From: an uncultured Pelagibacteraceae bacterium
GTDB lineage: Bacteria; Pseudomonadota; Alphaproteobacteria; Pelagibacterales; Pelagibacteraceae
Length of the DNA stretch: 56,737 nt
Direction of reading: 5' to 3'
Assembly (NCBI GenBank): GCA_902579085.1
Contig: CACHFK010000001.1
Location: 16,001-72,737 of the forward strand
Of the stretch, positions 1 through 10,112 are shown piece after piece. Each line of letters opens with the position of its first letter. Position 1 is the stretch's first letter. The notes beneath the pieces are model-generated. The model worked only from the letters and a program-made list of their open reading frames with translations. It made no database searches and had not been told where the DNA came from. Position numbers and translations under genes: made by a program.

Positions 1-1273
<1,273 letters not shown>

Positions 1274-1330
1274 AAAAACGGCGCACACTAGCTTCTATAT
1301 AAATACTAAGAATAATATTTATATATGTTT

Positions 1331-1375
1331 GAAGTGTGTACGACAAATTTTGGTAACCTTAACCGTCCACACTTC
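1331..1375 (-). other. rRNA leader inverted repeat
   Basis: GAAGTGTG (1331-1338) and CACACTTC (1368-1375) form a perfect 8-bp stem around a 29-base loop in the 16S leader, 58 bases before the mature 5' end. It probably forms part of the leader structure used in rRNA processing. The usual RNase III stem would pair leader with trailer, and the trailer is outside the window. The pairing is seen; the role is inferred. Confidence 0.5.
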
Positions 1376-1394
1376 TCTTCTTAAAATTTTAACA

Positions 1395-1427
1395 AATTAA
1401 ATAGCTAATTAGGCTTATAAAGCCTAA
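1395..1427 (-). promoter_or_regulatory. Candidate rRNA antitermination site (boxB-like hairpin then boxA-like motif)
   Basis: On the minus strand an 8-bp hairpin with a 3-base loop (1409-1427) is followed at once by AGCTATTTAATT (1395-1406), which resembles the boxA consensus TGCTCTTTAACA. The order hairpin then boxA, between promoter and 16S, is that of rrn nut-like leaders bound by the Nus factors. The stretch 1274-1555 (282 bases) holds this, the leader repeat, the rrn promoter and presumably the peptidase promoter; I see no gene in it. Confidence 0.4.
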
Positions 1428-1460
1428 TAAATAACATTTTTTCTTATGTTGAGTGGACCG

Positions 1461-1488
1461 CTTATATTAGAAAAAATTAATAAATCAA
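1461..1488 (-). promoter_or_regulatory. Candidate rRNA operon promoter
   Basis: Minus strand TTGATT (1483-1488), 16-base spacer, TATAAG (1461-1466): a near-consensus sigma-70-type pair, followed by the locally G+C-rich stretch CGGTCC. It lies about 190 bases upstream of the mature 16S 5' end and upstream of the boxB/boxA-like elements. It is the best match in the gap, but the region is so AT-rich that chance matches are likely. Confidence 0.45.
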
Positions 1489-1555
1489 GTTATTAGATTT
1501 ATTAAAAATATGCTAAAAATCCTTATAAATCAGTACATTTTTAACTAAACTATTA

Positions 1556-2858
1556 ATGAACAAAAAAATAATCTTCAAAATAATTGGCAAATATAGTTAT
1601 TTTATTTGGCTTATATTTTTAATATTTTTTACAGTTTTCATTACATACTTTTATGATCATAATAAAAGGTCTCAAATAAATTATTTAAAAAAATCTTTTA
1701 AAAACATTTATCTAGATAATACCTTAAAAAAAATTACCTCTGAATTAAATCCAAGATATACTTCTATAGAATATACGGTAAAAGAAGGTGATACATACGT
1801 AAATATTATAAACAATTTAGATATACCAAAAACAGAAAAAAAATTATTTTTAAAATCAGTCACTACAAATAAAAATATAAAAATTTTAAAATTAAACCAA
1901 AAAATTATTTTTAAATTTGATAATAAAAATAATATAAAAATTATTAATTTTTTAATTGAAGTAGATAAAAAAAAAAGATATCTACTTTGAAAGACTGCAG
2001 AGTGAAGATCAATTTGTTTCAAAAATTATTGAAAAAAATCTTAAAAAATCAATTACCTATAAAGAAGGCACTATAACAAACAGCCTATATAATACTGCTT
2101 TAGAAATTGGAGTAAAAGCAAATACAATTATTGAATTTGCAAGATTGTATGGATTTCAGGTAGATTTTCAAAGAGATATTTGGAAAAATGATTCCTTTCA
2201 AATAATTTATGAAGAGTTTAAAAATGAAGAAGGTAAAGTAGTAGAAGTTGGTGAAATAATTTATGCAAATTTAAATATTCAAAACAATGATTTAAAATTA
2301 TATAAATTTGAATACGAAAAAAATAAAATCGATTATTTTGATGAAAATGGAAAAAGTATGAGAAAAACTTTAATGAAAACTCCAATTAATGGTGCAAGAC
2401 TTTCTTCTCCTTTTGGTAAAAGGAAGCATCCAATACTTGGATTTACAAGATTGCATGCCGGAACTGATTTTGCCGCACCTAAAGGAACACCAATAATGGC
2501 ATCGGGCGATGGCATTGTTACCAGAGCAAAATGGTGTGGGGGGGGAGGAAATTGCGTAAAAATTAAACATAATTCTACTTATCAAACTGTATATGCTCAT
2601 ATGTCAAAATTTGGGAGAGGAATTAAAAAAGGTGTTAGAGTAAAACAAGGACAAATAATTGGTTATGTTGGATCTACAGGATTGTCAACTGGTCCTCACT
2701 TGCATTATGAAGTTATTGAAAATGGAAGAAAAATAAATTCACAAAAATTAAAATTACCATCTGGAAAAATCCTTAAAGGAGATTTAAGAAAAAAATTTGA
2801 GGTAAAGAAAATAAAAACTGATGTATTAAAATCAGATTTAATTGCAAAATTAAACTAG
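1556..2858 (+). CDS. M23 family murein endopeptidase, interrupted by one frameshift
   Basis: Envelope-anchored zinc metallopeptidase that would cut peptidoglycan cross-links. The N-terminal part (1556-1990 frame) has one membrane segment at residues 14-32 and a LysM/OapA-like region. The second part, open from about 1977 in another frame, carries the LytM/M23 domain with HAGTDFAAPKGTP, YAHMSKF and GPHLHYEV, so the zinc ligands (HxxxD, HxH) are all present. The two frames join at a run of ten A (1967-1976); nine A would give one 433-residue protein. The short reading frame that could start at 2145 is only the C-terminal part of this gene. The shift may be a sequencing error, a real mutation, or slippage. 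Its stop shares a CTAG with that of the convergent DUF4167 gene. Confidence 0.85.
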
Positions 2859-3259
2859 TCAGAAATATTTAAGTCAGTAGATTGGGCTTTTTCTTTGTTA
2901 TTTTCTGTATGATTTTCATTTTCAGAGTTTTTTTTCTCTTCATTCGTTGTATTTGAATTAATGTCCTTTGCTAATTCTCGACTTTTGTAGATCCTTGAAA
3001 AATGATCAGCATGTTGTAAGTAATTTTCTGATAAAATTTTATCACCATTCGATAGTGCTTCTCTTGCAAGATCATTATATTTTTCTATTAATTGCGATGC
3101 ATTTTGATTATTTCTACCTGGATTTTTTCTCTTAAATTCCAAGTTGTTATTAAATTCTCCATTAATTTTATGTCCATTTCCATTCCTTTTTCTAAAGTTT
3201 CTATCACCATTACTGGATTTAAATCTGTTTCTTCTATAGTTATTTTTATAACTGTTCAT
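2855..3259 (-). CDS. DUF4167 domain protein
   Basis: Alphaproteobacterial protein of unknown function, 134 residues. The N-terminal 50 residues are rich in Asn, Arg, Lys and Gly (RNGNGHKING and similar) and look disordered and nucleic-acid binding. The conserved block at about residues 58-90 (SQLIEKYNDLAREALSNGDK, then LQHADHFSRI) is the DUF4167 signature. The tail is acidic and polar. The ATG overlaps the prmC stop by 4 bases, so it is probably translated with prmC as the last gene of lysC-ispG-prfA-prmC. A role near the ribosome is only inferred from the neighbours. Confidence 0.85.
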   Translation of the reverse strand: MNSYKNNYRRNRFKSSNGDRNFRKRNGNGHKINGEFNNNLEFKRKNPGRNNQNASQLIEKYNDLAREALSNGDKILSENYLQHADHFSRIYKSRELAKDINSNTTNEEKKNSENENHTENNKEKAQSTDLNISD

Positions 3260-4104
3260 TTTTTAATTTTTGTACTTATTAAACATCTATCTTTACCTGA
3301 AAAATCTTTACATACATTATTAATAAAAAATCCATTTTTTAATAAAATCTTTGCCGTATAATTTCTTTGTTTATATCCGATTTCTATGATCAATTTTCCG
3401 TTATATTTTAATAATTTTGAACTTTTCTCAATTATTTTTTTTATTTCTTCGAAACCTGTAATCCCACCATATAATGCTAATTTTGGCTCATATAATTTAA
3501 CATCATCATCCAATCTATTTAAGTCTACTTTATTTATATATGGAGGATTAGATATAATTAAATCATATTTATTTGAATTAAATTTGTCAATATCGATGTT
3601 AAAAAATTTAATTTTATTTTCTAAGTGATGTAATTTTGCATTAAATTTTGCCAGTTTTAAAGCTTCTTTGGATATATCAATAGCCGTAGCATGACAATTA
3701 GGTCTCTCTTTTAATAAAGAAATTATTAAACAGCCTGAGCCAGTTCCAATATCTAAAATCCTCATTGACTTGTGATTTGTTATATTTCTTAGTGTCTCTT
3801 CCACAAGATGTTCGGACTCTGGTCTAGGTATGAGTGCTGAATTATTGATATAAAATTTATTTTTCCAAAAGAATTTAAAACCTAAGATATATGAAATTGG
3901 ATTTTTTTTTCTTCTTTTATTTAAATAAAAAACAAATTGTTTTTTTTGTTTATTGCTAATTTGATTATTTAAATTGATTAAAATTTCTTCTCTTGATTTG
4001 TTTAAAACTTTGGATAAAATTAATTCACAATCTAAATTTGAGCTTTTTATATTTTTATCTTTTAAAACTTGATTTCCTTTATCTAATATTTCTTGATAGT
4101 TCAT
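3256..4104 (-). CDS. prmC: Peptide chain release factor N5-glutamine methyltransferase PrmC (HemK)
   Basis: S-adenosylmethionine-dependent enzyme that methylates the glutamine of the GGQ motif in release factors in the cytoplasm. 282 residues, normal for the family. The SAM-binding motif DIGTGSG is at 118-124 and the catalytic NPPY at 186-189, the hallmark of amide N-methyltransferases. The start follows the prfA stop with no gap, so enzyme and substrate genes are coupled, the usual prfA-prmC pairing. Confidence 0.97.
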   Translation of the reverse strand: MNYQEILDKGNQVLKDKNIKSSNLDCELILSKVLNKSREEILINLNNQISNKQKKQFVFYLNKRRKKNPISYILGFKFFWKNKFYINNSALIPRPESEHLVEETLRNITNHKSMRILDIGTGSGCLIISLLKERPNCHATAIDISKEALKLAKFNAKLHHLENKIKFFNIDIDKFNSNKYDLIISNPPYINKVDLNRLDDDVKLYEPKLALYGGITGFEEIKKIIEKSSKLLKYNGKLIIEIGYKQRNYTAKILLKNGFFINNVCKDFSGKDRCLISTKIKK

Positions 4105-5178
4105 TTAACTTAAATTACTTAATTCTTCTTGTTGTGCTTGAATACTTAAATTTTCTATCATTTCATCAAATATTTCACCTTGCATAAATTCTTCCAATTT
4201 ATGAAGAGTTAGATTTATTCTATGATCTGTAACTCTTCCTTGTGGAAAATTATATGTTCTAATTCTTTCTGATCTATCTCCTGTTCCAATTTTACTCTTT
4301 CTATCTTGAGATCTTTCGGTATCTCTTTTTTGTCTCTCATACTCATAAATTCTTGATCTCAATATTTTTAGTCCTTTTTCTTTATTTCTAATTTGTGATT
4401 TTTCATCTTGTTGGCTAACTACTATTCCTGTAGGTATATGAGTAATTCTTACAGCAGAGTCGGTTGTGTTAACGCTTTGTCCGCCAGGACCGCTACTTCT
4501 AAAAACATCAATTCTTAAGTCTTTATCTTCAATCTTTACATCTACCTCTTCAGCTTCTGGCAAAACTGCTACAGTGGCTGCAGAGGTGTGAACTCTACCT
4601 TGCGTTTCAGTATCAGGAACTCTTTGAACTCTATGAACTCCACTTTCGTACTTTAAAGATGAATAAATATTTTTTCCTTTTATTGTTGCTATAACCTCTT
4701 TTAATCCTCCAGCTTCACTTTTGGATATATTTATAATTTCCATTAACCATTTTTTTTTGTGACTAACCTTTTCATACATTTTAAAAAGATCTGAGGCAAA
4801 AAGACTTGCCTCTAATCCACCAGTACCTGCTCTTATTTCTATAATTGCATTTTTTGTATCAGCCTCATCCTTAGGAAGAAGGAAAACTTTTATTTTATTT
4901 TCATTATTATTTTTTTTTCTTATTAAATCTTCTAATTCTAATTCTGCCAAATCTCTAATATCTTTTTCGCTTTTTGTATCACTGATTATATTTTTTAATT
5001 CTTCTTTATTTTTATCAAATTCAATATATTCTTTTGCCTCTTTTATTATCTCATTCAATTCAGAATATTCTTTGGACTTTTCAGCAAATCTTTTTTTGTC
5101 AATTTCACCTGAGGATAGTTCTTTTTCTAATTCAGCATGTTTGTTGATTAAACTTTGGACTTTATTAATTGGTAACAT
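4105..5178 (-). CDS. prfA: Peptide chain release factor 1
   Basis: Reads UAA and UAG stop codons and triggers peptidyl-tRNA hydrolysis. 357 residues. The GGQ catalytic loop is at 232-234 and the codon-recognition tripeptide, PAT/PVT in most RF1, reads PDT at 188-190. The N-terminal 100 residues are a coiled-coil-rich domain. The start overlaps the ispG stop as TAATG (one shared base). PrmC, which methylates the GGQ glutamine, follows immediately. The PDT variant is a modest departure from the consensus. Confidence 0.97.
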   Translation of the reverse strand: MLPINKVQSLINKHAELEKELSSGEIDKKRFAEKSKEYSELNEIIKEAKEYIEFDKNKEELKNIISDTKSEKDIRDLAELELEDLIRKKNNNENKIKVFLLPKDEADTKNAIIEIRAGTGGLEASLFASDLFKMYEKVSHKKKWLMEIINISKSEAGGLKEVIATIKGKNIYSSLKYESGVHRVQRVPDTETQGRVHTSAATVAVLPEAEEVDVKIEDKDLRIDVFRSSGPGGQSVNTTDSAVRITHIPTGIVVSQQDEKSQIRNKEKGLKILRSRIYEYERQKRDTERSQDRKSKIGTGDRSERIRTYNFPQGRVTDHRINLTLHKLEEFMQGEIFDEMIENLSIQAQQEELSNLS

Positions 5179-6278
5179 TAATTATTTTTTTCAATTTCTT
5201 CAGCTTTTTTTTCAACTAAGCGTACAACCTTAGAAATAATATTTTCGGTAGATATTTTTTCAGTTTCTATGCCATTTAAATAAAGCATATTGCTTCCTTT
5301 TCCACCGCCAGTTATGCCAATATCTGTTTGTGCCGCTTCGCCTGGCCCATTGACCACACATCCAATAATTGACAATGTTATTGGAGTTTTAATATGTGAT
5401 AGTTTATCCTCTAGAATTTTCACTGTATCAATTACTTGAAAAGCTTGTCTTGCACAGGAAGGACATGAAATTATTTTTACTCCTCGATTTCTAAGATTTA
5501 GTGATTTTAGTATTTCATTACCTACTTTTACTTCCTCTACCGGATTATCAGATAGAGAAACTCTAATTGTGTCTCCAATTCCATCTAATAATAATGCACC
5601 AAATCCAATAGATGACTTGATGCTTCCAGGTAAAAAACTTCCAGCTTCAGTAATTCCAATGTGTAAAGGATAATTTGTTTTTAATGATAATTGTTTATAT
5701 GCTGCAATCGATAAGAAAACATCAGAAGATTTAACGCTCACTTTAAAGTTAAAAAAATCCTCATTTTCAATAATACTAATATTTCTTAATGCACTTTCAA
5801 CTAGCGCTTCAGGACAAGGTTCTCTATATTTTTCTAATATATCCCTTTCAAGAGATCCCGCATTAACACCAATTCTGATTGAGCAGTTATTATTTTTTGC
5901 AGCATTAATTACTTCTTTAATTTTTTTATCATCACCGATATTACCGGGGTTAATTCTTAAACATTTAGCTCCATTATCTGCGGCTTCAATTGCTCTTTTA
6001 TAATGAAAGTGAATATCTGCTACTATTGGTATGGAAACATGTTTAACTATTTCTTTTATAGCTTTAGTGGAATTTTCATCTGGACATGAAACTCTAACTA
6101 TATCTGCGCCAGCTTCGGAAATTTGGTTTATTTGATTAATAGTTTTTTTTACATCTGTAGTTAGTGTATTAGTCATTGACTGAACAGTAATTGGATTATT
6201 TCCTCCAACTTTTACATGACCAACATTTATTTCTTTTGTTAATTTTCTTTTAATATCTCTAAATGGTCTAATACTCAT
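5178..6278 (-). CDS. ispG: 4-hydroxy-3-methylbut-2-en-1-yl diphosphate synthase (flavodoxin) IspG/GcpE
   Basis: Penultimate step of the MEP isoprenoid pathway: reductive ring opening of methylerythritol cyclodiphosphate to HMBPP. 366 residues, bacterial length without the plant insertion. The three iron-sulfur ligands are Cys272 and Cys275 (SCPSC) and Cys307, and the catalytic glutamate is in NGPGE (Glu314). An N-terminal TIM-barrel spans about 15-255. It lies 5 bases after lysC and overlaps prfA by one base. Confidence 0.97.
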   Translation of the reverse strand: MSIRPFRDIKRKLTKEINVGHVKVGGNNPITVQSMTNTLTTDVKKTINQINQISEAGADIVRVSCPDENSTKAIKEIVKHVSIPIVADIHFHYKRAIEAADNGAKCLRINPGNIGDDKKIKEVINAAKNNNCSIRIGVNAGSLERDILEKYREPCPEALVESALRNISIIENEDFFNFKVSVKSSDVFLSIAAYKQLSLKTNYPLHIGITEAGSFLPGSIKSSIGFGALLLDGIGDTIRVSLSDNPVEEVKVGNEILKSLNLRNRGVKIISCPSCARQAFQVIDTVKILEDKLSHIKTPITLSIIGCVVNGPGEAAQTDIGITGGGKGSNMLYLNGIETEKISTENIISKVVRLVEKKAEEIEKNN

Positions 6279-6283
6279 TAATA

Positions 6284-7498
6284 TTATTTATCTAATTTAA
6301 ATTCTTTATGTAAAGCAGCAATTGCTTGGTTTATATTTTTTTTATTGATTAAAACTGATATTTTAATTTCGGATGTAGAAATAACTTGTATATTAATTTT
6401 ATTCTTGGCTAATGCTTGAAACATTCTATAAGTTACTCCAGGAGTGGTTATCATTCCTACTCCAATAATTGAAACTTTTGATACGTTTTTATCAAACAAT
6501 AAATTTTTAAAATTAATATTTTTATTTGAATTAATTATTTTTCTAGTTTTATTTAAATCATCACTTTTGATAGTAAATGTTAAATCAGTTTCCTTTCCAT
6601 TTGCAGATATATTTTGAACTACCATATCAACATTTATTGAACTTTCAGAAAGGGGTTTAAATATTGAAGCGGCAATTCCTGGTTTATCTATTACTCCTAC
6701 CAATGTAACTTTTGCATCATTTTGCGTTGAAGAAATTCCAGTAATAATATTTCGGTTTACTATATTCTTTCTTTTTGTAATTAAAGTTCCTCTTTTATTA
6801 TTAAAGGAAGATTTAACTTCAATATCTATCCTGCTTAATCTTGCATCTTGAATAGAAACTGGTTGCATTACTTTCGCTCCTAATGAAGCCATTTCTAACA
6901 TTTCTTCATAAGATATTACTTTTATTTTTCTTGCTTTTTTTAATTTTCTTGGATCTGTAGTGTATACTCCTTCTACATCTGTATAAATTATACATCTTTC
7001 TGCTTTAAAGAATTTTGCAAGCATAATAGCAGTTGCATCTGATCCACCTCTTCCAATTGTTGTAATTCTTCTATCAAAATTTATTCCTTGAAAACCTGCA
7101 ATAATGGGTATCCCATTAGATTTTAAATATTGATTTATATTTTTTTTATAAATTGTATTAATTTTTGAATATTTATGATCATCATCAGTAATGATAGGAA
7201 TTTGCCAACCCATCCAAGATCGTGAGTTGTAACCTTTATGAATTAATCTTCCCGCAATAAGAGCGCAGGCAACTTGTTCTCCAGATGAAACTAATACATC
7301 ATATTCGGCATTAGAAAAATCATTACTTATATTATTTGATTTATTAACTAAATCATTTGTCACACCGCTCATTGCTGAAGAGACAACAATTACTTTATAT
7401 TTTTTTTTTACATATTTAGCAATTATATCAGCTACTTTTTTAATTCTATCAATTGTACCAACTGATGTGCCTCCAAATTTCAAAACTACAATTTTCAT
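6284..7498 (-). CDS. lysC: Aspartate kinase
   Basis: First step of the aspartate family (Lys, Thr, Met, diaminopimelate): ATP-dependent phosphorylation of aspartate. 404 residues. The N-terminal kinase domain starts with KFGGTSVG (residues 7-14); GRGGSDATA and [12 protein letters not shown] are the substrate and nucleotide signatures. Two ACT domains follow from about 265 ([19 protein letters not shown]) and usually give feedback inhibition by lysine or threonine. It heads a five-gene minus-strand run and is divergent from ubiG over 68 bases. Confidence 0.97.
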   Translation of the reverse strand: MKIVVLKFGGTSVGTIDRIKKVADIIAKYVKKKYKVIVVSSAMSGVTNDLVNKSNNISNDFSNAEYDVLVSSGEQVACALIAGRLIHKGYNSRSWMGWQIPIITDDDHKYSKINTIYKKNINQYLKSNGIPIIAGFQGINFDRRITTIGRGGSDATAIMLAKFFKAERCIIYTDVEGVYTTDPRKLKKARKIKVISYEEMLEMASLGAKVMQPVSIQDARLSRIDIEVKSSFNNKRGTLITKRKNIVNRNIITGISSTQNDAKVTLVGVIDKPGIAASIFKPLSESSINVDMVVQNISANGKETDLTFTIKSDDLNKTRKIINSNKNINFKNLLFDKNVSKVSIIGVGMITTPGVTYRMFQALAKNKINIQVISTSEIKISVLINKKNINQAIAALHKEFKLDK

Positions 7499-7566
7499 TA
7501 AATTAAATTTTTATATAAGTTAAAATATATTGATAAAATACATCTTGATTATAAAGTCAATTAAGA

Positions 7567-8295
7567 ATGAAAAATAACACATTAGATAAAAAAGAAATAG
7601 AAAAATTTACAAAAATTGCAGAAGAATGGTGGAATCCAACTGGTAAATTCAAGCCTTTACATAAATTTAACCCTATAAGAATTAAGTATATAAAAGATAA
7701 TTTAATTAATGATTTTAATCTTAAAAATAAAAAAAAACCTCTAGAGAATTTAAATATTTTAGATGTAGGGTGTGGTGGTGGCTTATTATCTGAGCCATTG
7801 GCAAGACTTGGTGCAAAAGTTACTGGGATTGATCCAATTAAAAGAAATATTGAGATAGCAAAACATCATTTAAAAAAAAGTAACCTTAGAGTTAAATATT
7901 ATAATTTTTCTCCTGAGAAATTTAAATCAAATATTAAATATGATGTAATTTTAAATATGGAAATTGTTGAACATGTCGAGAATATAGATTTATTTATAAA
8001 TCAAAGTGCAAAGTTCTTAAAAAAATCAGGAATAATGTTTGTTGCAACACTAAATAAAACATTAAAATCATATATGTTTGCAATAATAGGTGCTGAATAT
8101 ATTTTAAAATGGCTACCTATTGGTACACATGATTGGCAAAAATTTGTTAAGCCATCAGAACTTGTTTCAATTTGTAAAAAAAACTCTTTAAAGTTAAAAA
8201 TGATAAATGGAATGAGTTTTAATCCTATATTAGATAAATGGAATATTTCTACTGATAAATCTGTAAACTATATTGCTAAATTCAAAAAAAATTAA
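7567..8295 (+). CDS. ubiG: Ubiquinone biosynthesis O-methyltransferase UbiG
   Basis: SAM-dependent methylation of two hydroxyls of the ubiquinone ring (2-polyprenyl-6-hydroxyphenol and 3-demethylubiquinol). 242 residues, normal. EEWWNP near residue 20 and the SAM motif LDVGCGGG near 70 are typical, followed by NMEIVEHV. The C-terminal THDWQKFV block is also UbiG-like. In many alphaproteobacteria lysC and ubiG are divergent neighbours, as here. The last four bases (TTAA) are the stops of both this gene and the DUF1178 gene. Confidence 0.95.
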   Translation: MKNNTLDKKEIEKFTKIAEEWWNPTGKFKPLHKFNPIRIKYIKDNLINDFNLKNKKKPLENLNILDVGCGGGLLSEPLARLGAKVTGIDPIKRNIEIAKHHLKKSNLRVKYYNFSPEKFKSNIKYDVILNMEIVEHVENIDLFINQSAKFLKKSGIMFVATLNKTLKSYMFAIIGAEYILKWLPIGTHDWQKFVKPSELVSICKKNSLKLKMINGMSFNPILDKWNISTDKSVNYIAKFKKN

Positions 8296-8717
8296 TTTTC
8301 TTTATCTTTTATCCAAGGTATCAATGCTGTTTCTATTCCTTCATTATTCAATTCTTTAACCTCTTGTGGAGAGGCTTTTCCATAAATGCCTTTTTTTTCA
8401 TTTTTTTTATTATAATGAATAGATCTAGCCTCATATGCAAAATTATCACCAACAAATTCAAAATTTTCCTTAACGAATTTTTGGTAATTTCTTAGTTTAT
8501 TTTTTACTTCTTTAAATTTTTGTCCATTTTGATCTATCAATTTCTTTTTTGTATTTTTCAAATTTGGTGACATTAAAGATTTTTCTATTTTTATAGAATT
8601 GCAATTTTGGCAGTTTAGATATTTAAGTTTTTTCAAACGATCAAATTCTTTTGATGAACTAAACCAGCTTTCAAATTCTAATGAACAATCATTACATTTT
8701 AAACAGTATTTGATCAT
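8292..8717 (-). CDS. DUF1178 family zinc-ribbon protein
   Basis: Conserved alphaproteobacterial protein of unknown function, 141 residues. The N-terminal CxxCxxC (residues 6-12) and CQNC (about 36-39) make a likely zinc ribbon; FESWF follows, as in the family. The C-terminal ARSIHYNKK, IYGKAS and EG(I)ETALIPW blocks are the best conserved parts. It may be transcribed with argJ, which lies 36 bases upstream. No function is claimed. Confidence 0.88.
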   Translation of the reverse strand: MIKYCLKCNDCSLEFESWFSSSKEFDRLKKLKYLNCQNCNSIKIEKSLMSPNLKNTKKKLIDQNGQKFKEVKNKLRNYQKFVKENFEFVGDNFAYEARSIHYNKKNEKKGIYGKASPQEVKELNNEGIETALIPWIKDKEN

Positions 8718-8753
8718 AGATTATTTAATTATATATTATTAAATCTATAACCT

Positions 8754-10055
8754 TCAAGATCTATAATCTGCATTAATTTCTATATATTTTTTTGTTAAGT
8801 CCATCGTGTATGCTTTAAAATTTTTTTTGCCTAAGCCAATATCTATAGTGATATCTAATAATTCATTTTGCATGTACTCACTTACATTTTTTTCATCATA
8901 ATCCTTAAATAGATTTCCTTTATGCAAAATTTTAAAAGGTCCTATTTTTATTGATAATTTTTTTTCATCAATTTTTGCATAGCTTTTTCCAATAGCCATT
9001 ACAATTCTTCCCCAATTAGGATCTTCGCCTGCAATTGCAGTTTTGACCAAAGGGGAATTAGCTATTGAAAAACATATATTTTTTGCATCATCTAATGTTT
9101 TTGCATTTATACATGATATAGAAATAAATTTAGACGCACCTTCTCCATCCCCAACAACCCTTTTTGCTAAATCTAACAAAACATCATTTAGAGATTGACG
9201 GAAATTTTTTAATTTCGGATCATTAAAATCTTTTATATTTGGGTTTCTTGCACTATTAGTTGCAAAAACTGAAACCATATCATTTGTACTTGTATCCCCG
9301 TCACAAGATATAGCGTTAAATGTTGTTTTTATGCTTTCTTTAAGAATTTTTTGTAAAATAGTTGAAGATAGCTTTGCATCTGTAAAAACAAAACCAAGAG
9401 TTGTTGCCATATTTGGATAAATCATACCTGATCCTTTAGCAATTCCATATAATTTTACAATTGTTGATCCTATTTTACACTCAGACATTGCAAGTTTTGG
9501 CTTCGTATCAGTAGTAATTATTCCCATTGCTGCCTTCATCCAAATTAACTTATTTTGAGTATATTTTATATTTTTAATTAAAGACGGAATTACATTTTTA
9601 ATTTTATTTAAAGGAAATTTTTCACCTATAGTTCCTGTAGAAGCAAATAATATTTCATTTGATTTAATTTCTTTAGAATATTCTTCGTCTAAATTTTGCT
9701 TTTCTGACAATTTGTTTGCCAAGTCCTTAGCGAGTTCTTTAATGGCATTATAACCTGTTGATCCAGTTAAAGCATTTGCGTTTCTGGTATTTATTAATAA
9801 TGCGCTGAGATTTTTTGAACTAATTTTTTTATTCCATTTAATATTTTCTGACACTATCCTGGATTGGGTAAAAACTGATGCATGGCTAGCTCCAGATCTA
9901 AAATAAAATAAAACTAAATCATCTCTTTTTTGATCATATAGATTAGCGCTAACTGTTGAGATAGAAACTCCATCTAAATGATCTAAATCTTGAAAATCAG
10001 CTATTTTTGACTTTCTATTTCTATTATCAAAAAAGTTGTTTATGTTAAAAACCAT
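8754..10055 (-). CDS. argJ: Bifunctional ornithine acetyltransferase / N-acetylglutamate synthase
   Basis: Recycles the acetyl group from N-acetylornithine to glutamate in arginine synthesis and may also acetylate glutamate from acetyl-CoA. 433 residues. The self-cleavage site is visible in MIYPNMATTLGF: cleavage between Ala217 and Thr218 frees the threonine nucleophile. GEDPNWGRI in the C-terminal half is the substrate-binding signature. With argF, argD and argB also in this window it supplies much of the arginine pathway, though the genes are scattered. Divergent from secA over 57 bases. Confidence 0.96.
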   Translation of the reverse strand: MVFNINNFFDNRNRKSKIADFQDLDHLDGVSISTVSANLYDQKRDDLVLFYFRSGASHASVFTQSRIVSENIKWNKKISSKNLSALLINTRNANALTGSTGYNAIKELAKDLANKLSEKQNLDEEYSKEIKSNEILFASTGTIGEKFPLNKIKNVIPSLIKNIKYTQNKLIWMKAAMGIITTDTKPKLAMSECKIGSTIVKLYGIAKGSGMIYPNMATTLGFVFTDAKLSSTILQKILKESIKTTFNAISCDGDTSTNDMVSVFATNSARNPNIKDFNDPKLKNFRQSLNDVLLDLAKRVVGDGEGASKFISISCINAKTLDDAKNICFSIANSPLVKTAIAGEDPNWGRIVMAIGKSYAKIDEKKLSIKIGPFKILHKGNLFKDYDEKNVSEYMQNELLDITIDIGLGKKNFKAYTMDLTKKYIEINADYRS

Positions 10056-10112
10056 GATATTTAAATTAATAAAATAATTACTATATAATCATAATAATTA
10101 ATTTACATCAAA

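Noticed and set aside
2145-2858. Separate, shorter M23 peptidase gene starting at 2145
   Set aside because: The frame is open and family-like upstream of that ATG back to the A run, so it is the C-terminal part of the frameshifted gene.
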